Assembly: GCF_000218685.1 (NCBI RefSeq)
Contig: NW_006763295.1
Coordinates: 1,091,893 to 1,155,892 of the forward strand
Direction: 5' to 3'
Source: Serpula lacrymans var. lacrymans S7.9
Lineage: Eukaryota > Basidiomycota > Agaricomycetes > Boletales > Serpulaceae
Length of the DNA stretch: 64,000 nt
This document shows, piece by piece, positions 1-12,384 of this stretch. Both the position numbers and the translations under genes were made by a program. Each line of letters opens with the position of its first letter. The first letter of the stretch is position 1. Under the pieces are notes generated by a model, which had not been told where the DNA came from, ran no database searches, and saw only the letters and a list, made by a program, of their open reading frames with translations.

Positions 1-188
1 AGTCTACCGCGGCACTAAAGCCATATTTATTCAAGTAGCAGTGAATATATTACAGCTACCATAAGATCCAAAAAAATTACTGTACAATTTTATCACTATG
101 TATATGTACACTTATAACGCGAGTTGCTGCTGAAATTCATGTCAGAGCCCATGCATGTTGAACTAAAACACTCAGTATTAACATGCTT

Positions 189-1375
189 CTACGCGAATGC
201 ACCACTAAGGCTACCCAACATCGTCAGCCACCACGCGCGATACAAGGCAGCCCATCCTTCTTCATCAATGATCCTCTTAGCGCAGTCTAAGAGACCGATA
301 TATGGATCCCTTTCGTTCCTCAATCTGATGTGATAGTAAGTGACTGCTAGCAATTACTCAGATAAAGCGGATGGACAAACCCAATGACGTCCTCCTCTAC
401 ACCAGCGTATTCGGCGCCCTCCTCTGCATCGCCTTCTTCCTCCTGCGCCACAGAATTGAATTCGGGCGCAGCGTGGTTACGTTGAATCGCCAAGCGGGTG
501 GTGATTACTTCTAGTGGTGTCAAGACGAAGGTGCTGAGAAGCGCGATGGCGGAGAAAATGCCTAGCTTGACATAAGAAATGTCATTCGCCGTTGGGAATC
601 CACTTTCAGAGAGCTGAGGTAGGAGTAACTTGCGGACAGATCGCAGGCCGAGGACTACATATGCAATGTGACACACTTGCGCAGCTAGGAGACCAGGAGT
701 CAAGTAAAGAAGCCATGGTCGACGGCGCTCTGTGGGTGTCAAAAGGAGACGCAAGGAATAAATGGGTTGTAAGAAAGGGAGCTTGTGTGGAGTTGTGATT
801 GCTCTGGGAGTAGAGTTAAGCTGTTGGACTCACATGAAAAAGATGATATGACTGACCTGTCCGTGACGATAACTTGAGGGAGGGATATTAACATTGAAAA
901 TAGGCTGTAGGACAATGTTCCTAGTACTCCAACTGAAGGCACATTGTAGGCTCCGTGACGAAGATTACTATCACTCAAGAAAACCAACAAAAACACCATT
1001 ATAAAAAGGGTCGACAGAAGTGTCGGCACTACCATAAGATATGAATTGGGGTGTGTGAGTGTGAACAACATGACGACGTACTCAGTCCTTTATACAGTCC
1101 TGACCATCCCTGTTAGAAAATAAACCCTTAGCTTCGGCCATATCAAACTTGGATGAAGCACTGACTTCAATTCTGTACACTCTTTTGAGCATACCGAAGA
1201 AGGACGATATGACAGGGCCTGTGTGTGGTTGCACACCACCCTCGGAGTCTAGTTGGAGACCCTTCGGGTTATAGTGGGCTCTGAAACGAACCAAGGCTCC
1301 AGACAAGGGAACCAGTATCGCTAAGGAGAAACCAACATATGCCAATAGGCTGAGGGATTCGATGATTCCAAGCAT
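189..1375 (-). CDS. Mitochondrial carrier-like membrane protein (SLC25-related)
   Basis: This is probably a divergent member of the mitochondrial solute carrier family, a group of inner-membrane or outer-membrane transporters built from three repeats. The first exon starts at the ATG at 1375 and has a membrane segment followed by FGMLKRVYRIE. Joining across the next two introns gives GWSGLYKGLMPTLLSTLF, a carrier-repeat signature. A later exon carries a hydrophobic stretch with TPLEVITTRLAIQRN, which matches the P-x-[DE]-x2-[TK]-[TK]-R carrier motif in relaxed form. The last exon, after an intron at 325-380 (donor GTTTGT, acceptor CATCAG), encodes LRNERDPYIGLLDCAKRI and EEGWAALYRAWW, a second carrier repeat end, and stops at 189. 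The start and all joins keep the frame. The substrate cannot be read from the sequence. I recall similar proteins from other basidiomycetes, so the family call is fairly safe and the role is not. Confidence 0.72.
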
Positions 1376-3306
1376 TGTGGATATCTGAGATAGCTCGCTC
1401 TGAGAAGAGTTTGTAAGAGGAAAAGCTGTTCAAATCGACTCGTAAGTACCGCAGTACTGCAGTGCCGTGCTAACCCTATGTCAGGGTTACGGTTTATCTT
1501 TGTGCCTGCTCAACTAGCGCCACATCACCCTTGTCAGCCCTTTTCCCTTGACTATGACCTGCCCAGCTGCGGATGCGCGAAATAGTACGGACAGATATTG
1601 TATCTGCACAGGAAGATGCTAGTCCACAACGACTATACCTTTTCCAGAATTTAACATCACCATATGTCGATAGGAAACATGTTTCATGGCTTCGCGATTT
1701 AGAAAACATCCTTTATACTTTGAGCTCGATGACTATCGAGAGCTAGTAGTCTATCAACACGACTGCGGGCGTTATCTTTGTTATGAAATGGTAAGCGTTA
1801 CTTTCTGGCTGTACTTTTTTATCCACATTGTCAGGGTAACTAATAATCCTATCCAGCAGATTAGACTGAACTTTCGAATGAATGTTCTTCCTTTCCGTGT
1901 CATTGCTTTCCTCTTCTGGCCCCAGTATGCGATGGGCATCATGTATACTCGTAGATTCGCTTTCATTTGCATTTTATTTCACTTGCATATTTTAGGCCAC
2001 CATGCAAGTCGCCAAGTTACTGATTCTGACCATTCTCAGCCAAGTGGCTTCAAGTCTCGTAATGTGAGGCTGATCAAGCGGATCATATAGCATAGAAGGT
2101 AAGTCAACTTTTCAAAAAGTGCAACATTAAATGATCGTGTTTCTGTGCTTACCATGGCCGCTGATCAGTGCGCATATGTCAAGTCGCAAATGTGGCTCAA
2201 TGATCCAATGCAAATATGATCGCATGCCAAAACGAGCACTCAATTTGGCAAGCTGATTTTAAGGATGTCTTGTAAAGAGACGATTTAACTCTTGGACAAA
2301 TGCTCTTTATCGTATTTTTGTTATAACGGCCATGATTCTCTTCCGGCGTATCACCGGCTCCGGACCTACAGCAACATCTACGAATTTCTTCTCAGCCAGT
2401 TGATCTGGACGCATTCTACGCCACTTCTGTCATTTTCCTGATCTTGGGTTATAGCGTACCCCGCTTAATGCGAATTGCTTACTGCTTGTCCTAGACTGTT
2501 CTTCAAATAGCAATAGGCTGATTATCAAGGTAAGTGGCATTGAAGTATTTCTGCTTAGCTAACCTAACTGATCTTGATATAAACATTCAAGGTCTTGGTC
2601 TGGTCTGGCTTATTTTTTCACCGCTGGTCTGCTCGGTTTAGGAATATCATAAAGTCTTATCCAATACGCATGTTGGCGGCGATGACGTTTCCTTGCCATG
2701 ATTGCATCGGTGTGTTTTCTCGTCAGCATCAGAATAAAAGTCTTGTTGACTTACCTGGTGTTGGACAGGGTTTGTTAATAAGCTTCGAGTGCATCGATGC
2801 TTCGTCTTGCCTTGTGCACTCCTGTGTTATTTGATCTATGCTTACCACCTTCTCGGTACGGAGGAGACCACATCTGAGCATTTCGCATGCGTGCTCCCCC
2901 TGAGCTGTAGTTCAACTGCAGCTATCCTGTCCCTTGCAAGCTTATCGCTGAACATGCTGGATGAAAGGTAGGTTAGCAGGCACTTTGGGTAACGTTGGGC
3001 GGTGATGTGTTCGCTGAACTGGTGTCCGACCATCGAGGAATGTCACGAGACAATGGTATGATTTCCCCAAGCATTCTTGTCTCTATAGACCTGTTCTCTG
3101 TCTATCTACTTGGTTCCATACACTGTATCTGCTAGTTTAATCAAATACAGTTTTTTGTGCCACACACACATTGACTCTCCGACGGAGTGAGCGCGGTCGA
3201 GTGCTCTTGCCTTCAATTGTCTCCCACCACTCCGCCTTCGAGGCAATTACTGAGGTCCTTCCCGCCTTCTGGTCCATAGAACGTTCACTTTATTTTTTGG
3301 CCGTTG
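1376..3306. other. Gene-poor stretch, possible decayed gene
   Basis: About 1.9 kb lies between two divergent genes and holds no convincing coding model. On the plus strand there is a frame open from 1686 to 2090 and a signal-peptide-like start at 2002 (MQVAKLLILTILSQ). Scattered hydrophobic pieces occur at about 2360-2490 and 2595-2970, and good-looking donors are at about 2099, 2530 and 2968. The pieces share no frame and match no family I recognise, and several are broken by stops. The 3' part must also contain the promoter and leader of the helicase gene that starts at 3307. A short CA run occurs at about 3162-3170. Confidence 0.4.
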
Positions 3307-6300
3307 ATGTCTCTCGACACCGACGCTGCAGCGACTAGAGTTAGTTTTTAATCAGATCTAATTCTTTCTTTGTTTTCTCACACAGAGCTCGTCGTCATCT
3401 CGCCAGAGAACGGCTTTAGAACAGCTTAAGTTCAGCAAATTGAAGAAATCACGCCCAAACCATGTAGACACTTCTCCCTCTCCTAGCATTGCAAATGGGG
3501 CCCTGCCAGTGCTCAATGCACCCCCATTACAGTCCAGAGATGCAACTGTTACATCCCGCTATTTTCCTTCCACTCCTTCGTCTAACGGTACCGTCCTTGT
3601 CCCTAGCTCAAGCCCACTTGCTGCAGATACAGGTTATCAGTCCCATCAACCTCAATACCAACAAAACGTGTATGACGTGGCCCATATTGCGGGCCCTAGT
3701 CAATTCAATCCATGGAGGCAGTCGTCACAAAGTCTCAGGGTTGACCCCTTGTCAGCACCCAGTGGATTTGTCAATCAGAATGGCACCGCCCACGCGTCAT
3801 TTTCGCGTCCTTGGAGTGGAGATGTTCGACGGATATCAGATACAGAGTACAATGAGTTGGGGGATGAAGGGCCGCCTCGCAAACGGCTCAACCGTGGTCC
3901 TGCTGAACCCAGCCCCTTCAGCATACCCGACTCCCCGGATGTTTTGCGCCCCGGTCAGAGGCGCAGAGCACTCAACAACAGCATAGGAGGGCTTTCTACC
4001 TCGTCAGATGAATCCATGATGGATACTAAGTCTACGCCGGATGGGTCTTCCAAGCCTCGTATCATGCGGGGCCGTCGTCCGGGCTCCCAAGAGCCTCCTA
4101 GTTCTGAAGCCCCTCATTCTGAAGTCGAAGATCCCAAGTTCATTCGGTTCAAAGTTACCATGCCACAGCATAATCCTTCTCATGTTCGTGCGGCCTGGGT
4201 CCAAACGAGCGGAGATGTGAAAAAAGCTACCGCACTACTCTCTGACCCTACCTGGAATCCAAACCCCAGTCCAATCATGAACCCGCACCCACCCTTAGCC
4301 CCTTCGGACATTACTGGAAGAGTCGTAGAGGTCGATGAAGCAACGAAAGCTCATCGTGCTGCTCTCCGGGAGAAAGGCAAGAAGTCGTCTATATATGCTA
4401 ATCGTACGGTTATGGATCCTGCCCCAAGCACTCCCGCAGAGTCTAAGCATTCTGTACTCCCACCTTCGCCCCTCACACCACTCACACCTGCTGTCGCGCC
4501 ATCGCGCCGCAAGCGAGTGAAAAAGATGGTAATAGACTCCGAATCAGAAGCCAACCCCACTGACAGTGAAGAGGAGTCGGGGAGTCTCCCAAAGCGAGCT
4601 AAGGAGACGTCTCACGAATCCAGAGTACTGGAGTACTTCAATAATGCTAGCCCCGGAGCTTTGCAAGAGCTCACCGGTATCCTCTTGTCTACCCTTAGTG
4701 TCGATTTTGCCACTGACACCACATGCATACAGGCTGCACATCCGAACAGGCTGGTGCGATCATTGGACTGAGACCCTTCCGTTCAGTGGACGACCTGAAG
4801 ACCAAGCTAGCTCAAGGAAAGAAGAAAGCCGGACCAGCTGGCATAAGCCCTAGGTTGTTCGAAGATTGCAAGACAACATTCGAAGGTTATGGTGCTGTGG
4901 ACGATATCTTAGAGGACTGTGAGCGAATTGGTGCTAACCTCCGCACGGCCATTGCGACTTGGACTACGAGTGGAAGTACAGGGAAGGGCAAAGATAAAGC
5001 TGACCCCACTAAGATTGCTTCTCCTGTCGAAGAGGCGGATGACGGTGCCCTTAGTCTACGATCGTTACGCCCAGTGAAAGTTTCCGCCCAGAAAGATTTT
5101 CTGGTCACTCAGCCATCGTTACTCGCTGATGGTGTGACGCTCAAGGAATATCAGCTATTGGGAGTTAATTGGTTATACCTTCTCTATCGTAAACAACTTA
5201 GTTGCATCCTAGCTGATGAGATGGGCATGTTCATCCGGTTTTTGTTTATAAGTTTTTTTTGCTTAAATTTACCTACTAGGACTCGGCAAGACGATTCAAG
5301 TGATCAGTTTCCTGGCGTATCTGAAGGAGCGTGGTGCTGTGGGGCCCCACCTCATTATCGTACCGTGAGTCCATCAACTTTGACCTGACCATTGCTCAAA
5401 GTAGATGCTCATCACAGTTCTTCTACTCTGGAGAATTGGTGTCGAGAGTTTGCACGATTTGCCCCATCAATATCGGTGCAGACCTATTATGCGGGCAAAG
5501 AGGATAGACCTATGCTACGTCAGACGCTACTAGACACCCAACGAAGCAGTAACAAGAACGGAAGTGGATGGGAAGTCCTTATCACGACTTATAATCTTGC
5601 CCAGGGGGACGACCGTGATCGGAAATTCTTCCGAAAAGTACAATGGGATGTGAGTTTATAGCAAGCTCCTGACGATAACAATTTTTTTTCATCTTTCGCG
5701 TTTTCCAGAGTTGTATATTTGACGAGGGTCACGTCCTTAAAAACTTTCAGTCTCAGCGCTATCAAGCTCTTCTGAAATTTGAGTCGAGATGGCGTTTATT
5801 GTTGACTGGAACTCCCTTACAAAACAATCTTCAAGAGTTGGTGGTATGTGTAAATGTTTGAAAGGATAGCACTGCTTAATGTCTTCCTTATTCTAGTCAT
5901 TGATGAACTTCATTCTTCCTTCCCATTTTGCCGATGCACTGGACTCTTTGCGTGCGATCTTCAAAGTCAAGGGTGACTCCAAAGTCACTCTGCTATCACA
6001 AGCACGTATATCCAGAGCAAAAAAGATGATGACTCCATTTGTCCTGCGGCGTCGGAAAGACCAGGTAAAGTGTACTTGTGGTTCGTTTGGTATGTGTCGC
6101 TCATTATTGGTATTACTTAGGTCCTGCAAGATCTTCCGTCAAAAACTGAACGCATTGAATGGTGCGATATGACTGTTCTGCAAAAATCCATCTACAACGA
6201 TGCTCTTCAACGGTCTCGCAAGACTATCTTTGACGTGGAAACGAGCACCCCAGAACCTTTAGAACCGCCAGCGGGTTCTGCAAGAGGGAAGCCACCCAAG

Positions 6301-7380
6301 AAGAAAGCCAAGAGTAATCCACGGCCCAAAGACAAGATGTATCTCGAGAATAGCTCAAACGTCCTAATGGACCTGCGAAAGGCAGCATCTCACCCTATGC
6401 TTTTCAGGACACGCTTCACAGATCAAATTTTGACTGCCATGAGTAAGCATTTGCTGAAGGAGGCAGATTTTAAGAGACGAGGTGCCATTTTTGAATACGT
6501 CAAGGAAGATATGGAAGTCATGACAGATGCTGAGTTGCAACTCTTCGCCGCAGGCTACAAGGTATGCCTATGAACACTTATATGCATTGTTGTAACCATG
6601 TTGTAACCACGTTGCTGCCAGTCTACCCGGAAATATCTGCAAGACGAGAAATGCTACCTTGAAGCTGGCAAGATCACCGTACTTTTGAAGTTGCTCGAAG
6701 AGTATGACTCGGCAGGTCGGAAGGTTCTCATTTTCTCTCAAGTATGGATTACTCAATTTTCACTCCATGTGATTTCTCGTGCTGATGTACTCTTCGCAGT
6801 TCACACAAATCCTAGACATACTCCAAGCAATCCTAAAACAGCAGAAAGTCAAGTACCTTATATTGACGGGTTCGACTGCGGTGGATGTGCGCCAGTCACT
6901 CGTCGATGAGTTTACCGAAGACGAATCAATATCTGTGTTCCTATTGTCTACGAAAGCTGGTGGCATGGGTATCAACCTAACTGCGGCTAGCGTGGTCATC
7001 ATGTATGTGACAATTTTTTAGGAAAAGATCTTGAATTGAATGGTGAATTCTGCTACAGGTTTGACCAGGACTTTAACCCTCACAATGATCGACAGGCCCA
7101 GGATCGGGCGTATCGTATCGGCCAGAAGCGGGACGTTGATGTTGTAAAGTTGATCACCCGAGGAACGATCGAGGAAGATATGCTGAAACTGGGAGAAACT
7201 AAACTTGCATTGGATGAAGCTGTGGCCGGCGACAGCGACGAAACAGAACAAAAGGGAGAAAGTGCACAGGAGAAGGAGATTAAAACATCGCTGATGAACG
7301 TTCTAAGGAAACAGCTCGAACAACAGCAGGATGGGACTCCCGTAGGTGATGGAGCTCGAAAAACATCGGATCCAAGTTGA
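3307..7380 (+). CDS. FUN30: Fun30/SMARCAD1-type SNF2 chromatin remodeller
   Basis: This is an ATP-dependent chromatin remodeller of the Fun30/Fft3/SMARCAD1 group, which acts in heterochromatin upkeep and DNA end resection in the nucleus. The start is the ATG at 3307; a short first exon is joined over an intron at 3340-3385 to the long exon that continues in frame. The first 400 residues are disordered and basic. A CUE-like piece follows ([13 protein letters not shown], then [19 protein letters not shown]). The ATPase has Walker A DEMGLGKT, a DEGH box ([11 protein letters not shown]) and the [10 protein letters not shown] motif. The C-terminal helicase lobe ends with [17 protein letters not shown]. 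The DEGH rather than DEAH box is typical of this group. I count about 11 exons and about 1,170 residues. The intron inside Walker A (5225-5279) appears to use a GC donor. The shared catalytic motifs make this call very firm. Confidence 0.95.
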
Positions 7381-7514
7381 CATCTATATCACAATAATAA
7401 TGGGACGGGAATTGGCTGTTAATCGCTCTTTAACTTATAGAAATTCGCATTGGTTTTCGTGATTTACCAGCCACTACATATTGATGAATGTTGACTTTAA
7501 ATTATGTAAAGTGA
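7381..7514. other. Convergent gap between FUN30 and BET5
   Basis: This short AT-rich stretch separates the stop codons of two convergent genes and must contain both polyadenylation regions. Nothing else is visible. Confidence 0.6.
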
Positions 7515-8243
7515 TCAAGAAAACACTGACAGGCCTCGTACTAGGCGGTCTACACTGGCACGGAAGTAATCGTTATCTACACCATGTTCACGAGAATCCA
7601 TGGTGGCAAGAGGGTTGCGGACAACATATTCTAAGAATGGACCCGTATAAATTTGACGCAAGATGAAACGAAGGGAATCTGTGTTAGGATCGCTGAGCAT
7701 AACAAATTTATAGCCAGACACCGTCTCATATAGGTGAAGTTTATACGTGGAGGTGCGATAATTGACAAATGATTCGTCCCTGCTTTCTGTATGAGCTCGA
7801 GATAGAAAAATCGATGAATAAGATATCACCTTCCAGATAGTTTCCTGATCATGTTTCGCAATGACAGAATTACACCGTAAACCAACTTAGCTTCCTCATC
7901 AAAAGATAAGCTCGCCGTGTTAGAATTTTCTGTTGAATTTAACGGTGTTCCAGATGCTTCATCGCTAACAGCAACCACAACTCCAGAATTGGAGGAGAGT
8001 GTATTCCGAGGACTACTGAATGCTGATGGATTTATGAAGTTGGAATTGGATGGTTGTGGTGAGACTGCACGGGAGACAGAATCAAGAATCCCTCCTTCTA
8101 CTGCGGGACGCGGACGCTTTGTACGGTGCCAATCTTGATAGTAGACACATGCACAGTGCCTAAGAAGATTATCATTATTAAATGTATCGCAAACACGAGA
8201 GACATACGCACCTGTCATAAATGTACAAGCTGTGTATTGTCAT
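7515..8243 (-). CDS. BET5: TRAPP complex subunit Bet5 (TRAPPC1)
   Basis: Bet5 is a longin-fold core subunit of the TRAPP tethering and GEF complexes, which activate Ypt1/Rab1 at the Golgi. The first exon, from the ATG at 8243, encodes MTIHSLYIYDR, the usual longin start. The second begins HCACVYYQDWHRTKRP and carries a serine-rich insertion of about 60 residues before DEEAKLVYGVILSLRNM. The third, using the acceptor just before GGACGAATC, gives KLSGRDESFVNYRTSTYKLH and then ETVSGYKFVMLSDP. Intron placement restores the conserved LSGRDE join exactly. The insertion between strand 2 and helix 1 also occurs in fungal relatives. The gene faces away from the MFS gene over a 456-bp shared upstream region. 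Confidence 0.93.
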
Positions 8244-8699
8244 GTGAGTAATGTTCCGATGGAAAACTGCGCAATTCTGTTATTATCGACGATAGAAAGA
8301 TGTAATGAGTACTAAGTACTATCTGATACCACATACATAACGTAGCACAGCAGCACCTCCAGGCAACTTGACGACTAAGCGACACCTATACTGCGTGGAG
8401 GGTGGAAAGTAGTGTTTTCCGCGAATTTGTGTTGGTTACGTTTCATGTGCAGGATGCACAGCCCATGTGGTATTGCAACTTTCTATACAGGAGATTGAGA
8501 AAAAAGGTACTTGCGGCGCAGTGTCTTGCGCTGGATCGGGATCAATGTCGCTGCGCAGAAGAGTCCCACGGTCTATGAACCACCCATGCAGTACAACCTG
8601 AGGAGAAGTCGATCACAATCTATCGTGTATAAAAATGCAGGATTTTTGCGTGGTGAAGTGTCTTTAATTTCCCCCAGTTCAATCTCTTTTTATTTTTGA
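8244..8699. promoter_or_regulatory. Shared upstream region of BET5 and the MFS gene
   Basis: 456 bp lie between the two divergent start codons. The region must carry both promoters. I see no TATA box in a convincing position, no clear inverted repeat and no small gene. Confidence 0.5.
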
Positions 8700-11089
8700 A
8701 TGGCCTATCTTCTGGGCAAACATCTGTACAACAAATGCAAGGGCCGAAAAGACTCGGAGAAACCATCCCCTTCTGGTACTGAAGGTGGACCTTCGTTGAC
8801 AACATCCCCAAATCTGGATGGCCCAAATAATGTATCACCCACCGGAGGTCCCAATGGATCTGGTGGTTCGAGAGCTGTGTTATGGTTCAAAGTGAAGCTC
8901 TTAATTGCCTTGGCCATACCCGTCTTTCTTGAAACCCTGGACTACACCAGTAAGCACTTATTGAATGGAAAGGGAAGCTTACATGAATATTTGTACAGTC
9001 GTTGCTACAGCTCAGCCTCAAATAGCAGTCGGTGGCCTCCTTGTCATTATGATGCACCCTTTAACTCTAGTTTTGTTATAGTCCGTATTCAACCGACTGG
9101 ATCTGCAGAGGTAAATCCTAGTTGGTATACTTTTTCTGCGAAACTCATATTTATTTGAAGCTATATTGGAACATCCTACCTACTTTCCTCTACAGTGTTT
9201 TTACCTTTTTTTGCCTCAGTAGCAGATATATTTGGCCGTCACACCGGCATTCAGATTTCTCTATTTTTCTTCCTCATTGGTAGCGCAGTGAGCGCTGGAG
9301 CTATCAATATGGCCATGGTACTTGTTGGCAGAGGTATAGCTGGTATTGGTGCGGCTGGTCTCTTGACAGTAAGCGCTATAGGATATCGATTCCCTTTCTA
9401 CCTTATCGAGTACTCTCAAGATTGTTAGGACTATTTTATCGGACTCAAGTTCTCTGGACGACAACAACTGGCAGGTCTCCATACTGTTTCTACTGTATGC
9501 CATAGGTTATGCAGTAGGCCCACTTCTTGGTGGCTTATTGGTAGCTGTGTCATTCCGTTGGGTATTTGCCATTAAGTGAGTGTGAACATGCTGAGATATT
9601 GGGATTTTCACATGACTGATGAAGAAATACAGCCTACCCTGTGCCTTGGTTTCAATGGTGCTTTGCTTTTTCTTGCTTCGTGGTAATGTAAAAGTGGGCC
9701 AATCCGCGCACAGGCTGCCCACTTTGTCTGTGGAGAAAGAGACGGTTTTACAGAAAATTCTCCGCATCGACTGGGTTGGAACACTGTTCTTTGTGGGTGG
9801 GGGAATCCTCATCCTCCTCGCCCTGAATTGGGGATCAACTAATGAGTGGGGATCAGCCAGAGTGATCGTCAGCTGGATTATCGGTGGACTCCTCTTCGTA
9901 GCCTGTATTCTGTGGGAGTACATCCTTGAGCATCAAATGTTCAGCATCAACCCCTCTTCTATCAGCGTACTTCGAGCTGATCCTATGCTACCGCTGGAAA
10001 TTTTCCGTTCGTACGATGTTTCCACGGTTGAATATGGATCATTCATCTCTGGTTTGGTCATGCTTGTGATGTTCTACTTCGTCTCCATCTTCATGACTAT
10101 TGTAACGGGCCTCTCGCCTGCTAAAGCTGGCGTGCAGTTGGTTTACTTTGCACCCGGCATGGTGAGTTCGAAGTTAGTCTGAAATCTGTTTCTGGATTCA
10201 ATGATACATCTTAGGGGGGTGGGACTCTCATCTCGATCTTCATGATCAGGCATCTCAGACAAGTACGTATATTCCTATGGAGCTAAAATTTGAATTGACG
10301 AAGTTTCTGTCAGCCCAAGTATCCCATCATATTCGGGTCTATCGTTATCACTGTTTCCCTCGGGTTGATCCAGATGGCCATGAATTTTAACAACCAAAAT
10401 CAAGTCAACGGGTATGTAAACCGATGTCAAGTCACTTCTAGACCTACGCTAATTCATGAGACTAGCTTTATGGTTATGTCTGGCGTTGGTGTAGGCCTTA
10501 CGGCGGGCTCACTTGCAGTCCATGCTCGGTTCTCGCAGCCAACAAATCGCGTAGCAATTGTGAACGCCTTGACCCTTTTCGTACGTGCTTCTTCGTCACA
10601 ATCGCCATTGCCCAACCTTAACTATAGTTGATTCCTATGGTACTCTAGTTCCGGTCATTAGGAGGAACCGTCGGACTCGCTCAATGCGCTGCTGTAATGA
10701 ATGCTAAAGTTACTCGGTACCTCACCGCTCAAATCCGCAGCGGTACACTTTCAGCTTCTGATATTAGTGCCCTAGCCGCCGCTTCTGCCAATGGAGGATT
10801 GGATTCATTGCAAAGTCTCGGAGGTCTGCCCACCAATGTTCAAAACGTAGTACGTGACGCTTTCAGAAACGGTGTTCGTTGGAGTTTCATCTCCTTGATT
10901 CCTTGGTGTGGGCTCGCTGTTATCTTTACTTTGTTCCTCTCGAATATTAGGGATAGGAAAGGGGAAAATAAACAGGCTGAAACTGGTCAGGCCAAAGAGA
11001 AGGTGTCGCATATCGACTCCGGCCAAAATATTAGCAATCACGAACAGGTTCACGGCGAGGAGCAGGTTGCCCCGGTTACGGGCTCCTAA
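8700..11089 (+). CDS. MFS transporter, DHA2-type (14-TM drug/proton antiporter family)
   Basis: This is a plasma-membrane major facilitator, probably exporting small molecules by proton antiport. The start is the ATG at 8700, followed by a cytosolic tail rich in Pro, Ser and Gly. The first membrane helix includes IPVFLETLDYT; after two introns the chain reads VATAQPQIA, then SVFNRLDLQSYIGTSYLLSS. Motif A is ADIFGRHTG, and motif C is GYAVGPLLGG, the mark of the antiporter (DHA) branch. A long hydrophilic loop (about 9960-10000) precedes the second half, which has the FMVMSGVGVGLTAG helix. The tail after the last helix is charged (about 40 residues). The hydrophobic profile fits 14 helices, that is DHA2, although I could not count them by computation. 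No biosynthetic genes lie nearby, so nothing points to a dedicated metabolite. Family confidence is high; the substrate is unknown. Confidence 0.9.
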
Positions 11090-11317
11090 CTACTTCTCTC
11101 TCTTGATTCAATAAATGGGACTGGGACTAGTTTCATTTATGATTAGTTCATGCTATTTATTTAGTTAGCAGCTCATTGAGTTATTGTTGTTTTCAAGCAT
11201 CGTATATATCCGCACCATCGTCACATGCCTTATTGTATCGTAGATAGTGTTTAAAAAGGTTGGGCATAGTCCACGAGCTATACTGAGAACAGGGTCCGCA
11301 TGTCTCTGTAGTACACT

Positions 11318-12384
11318 TCAAGCCATACTGTACTTCTCATCTTGATACAAAGGAAGATCACCGTACTTGGCCCCTTTATAATCGTTATCCATGTAATCCA
11401 TCTTGACCTTACCAACCTCAGGAACATCTGTCGGAGGGTTGATATACTGGTATAAATCGTCAATTTAGGTCACAAAGTTCTGTAGTAATCAAGCCTTACC
11501 GGAGGAAGATAAGCATCAGGGTGAAAGTAAGAAGGAGGCGGAGCAACGGGGAGGGTGATGATAAGAGTCTACGTAACACCGAGTTAAAATGACTGCCCAA
11601 GAATAAGCGAACTATCACCCTTACAACGTTCTCATTGAATACTCCAGGAGTTTTGACCTTCCACGAGGGAATAGCACCATAAGTTGTTGCAAACTTTATG
11701 TCCTCTGTTGCCCACCGATTGAGCATGGCTTTCACACGAAGGTAACCCTGTGGGACCATAGAAGATCCAGCAATTGAAAACGAGGCGTATGCATCAGAAA
11801 CGTACCATTAGTTTCCAAACTGCCATAGGTAAGAAAAATAGAAGTCCTGTGCATACAGCGATTGCGAACGTGATGGCTCGGGTTTCTACTAAAACATCTT
11901 CGAAGTTATCATTCTTCTTCTCCAAGGAATGCAAAATCAAGTGATACAGGACTGCAGGCAAAATCAAAGGAGTTCTATATGAAGAATAGACAATCAGTAT
12001 CCTGGTAGAATTGGTTAGCATGAGGTAGCATACAGGAACCCAAACAGGAACCAGATACGCTCAATCTGGGGCTTTGAGTACCGAGAAGCTGTACGGATGA
12101 TGGCAGAGACACGAGATGCCCATGCGTCTCCAGAAACCTAGGAATTATGTGAAGTCATTGAATGGCAACCAAATAGCCTTGACATTACATACGTATTTCT
12201 GCAGCTCAAAAGGCAAGAGCGGTGGCGGCTGTGAAGGAGACAGACGCTGAAAAACAGTCCACAGAATAAATATTAGCGTCAGTTGAAGCAAAACGACACA
12301 GAAACCATTTACCAAGACGATGTCCGAAGACGTCCTCTCTACACTATTCGGACCTGCAGAATCTGGGGAGTACACGGCAACCAT
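11318..12384 (-). CDS. Fungal integral membrane protein of unknown function
   Basis: I do not recognise this family. The start is the ATG at 12384. Exon 1 has a luminal or extracellular N-terminus and one helix (DIVLVNGFCVVLLQLTLIF), then a Pro-rich loop. Exon 2 (VSGDAWASRVSAIIRTASRY) joins in frame to a second hydrophobic exon with PLILPAVLYHLILHSLEKK and FAIAVCTGLLFFLPMAVW. Later exons lack helices: WKVKTPGVFNENVV, TLIITLPVAPPPSYFHPDAYL and a C-terminal tail NPPTDVPEVGKVKMDYM that ends at 11318 with QDEKYSMA. About 270 residues with roughly four helices and a cytosolic Pro/Tyr-rich tail are predicted. It is convergent with the MFS gene, 228 bp away. Splice sites keep the frame throughout, so I regard the gene as real. 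Confidence 0.65.

Noticed and set aside
124..333. Plus-strand ORF of 69 codons
   Set aside because: It lies opposite the last exon of the mitochondrial-carrier-like gene, which has the conserved sequence.
325..380. Apparent non-canonical join in the carrier gene near GTAATT
   Set aside because: Using the earlier donor GTTTGT (ATTGG|GTTTGT) gives DVIGLRNERDPY with a normal GT-AG intron.
3162..3172. Microsatellite (CA run)
   Set aside because: Too short to be a meaningful repeat.
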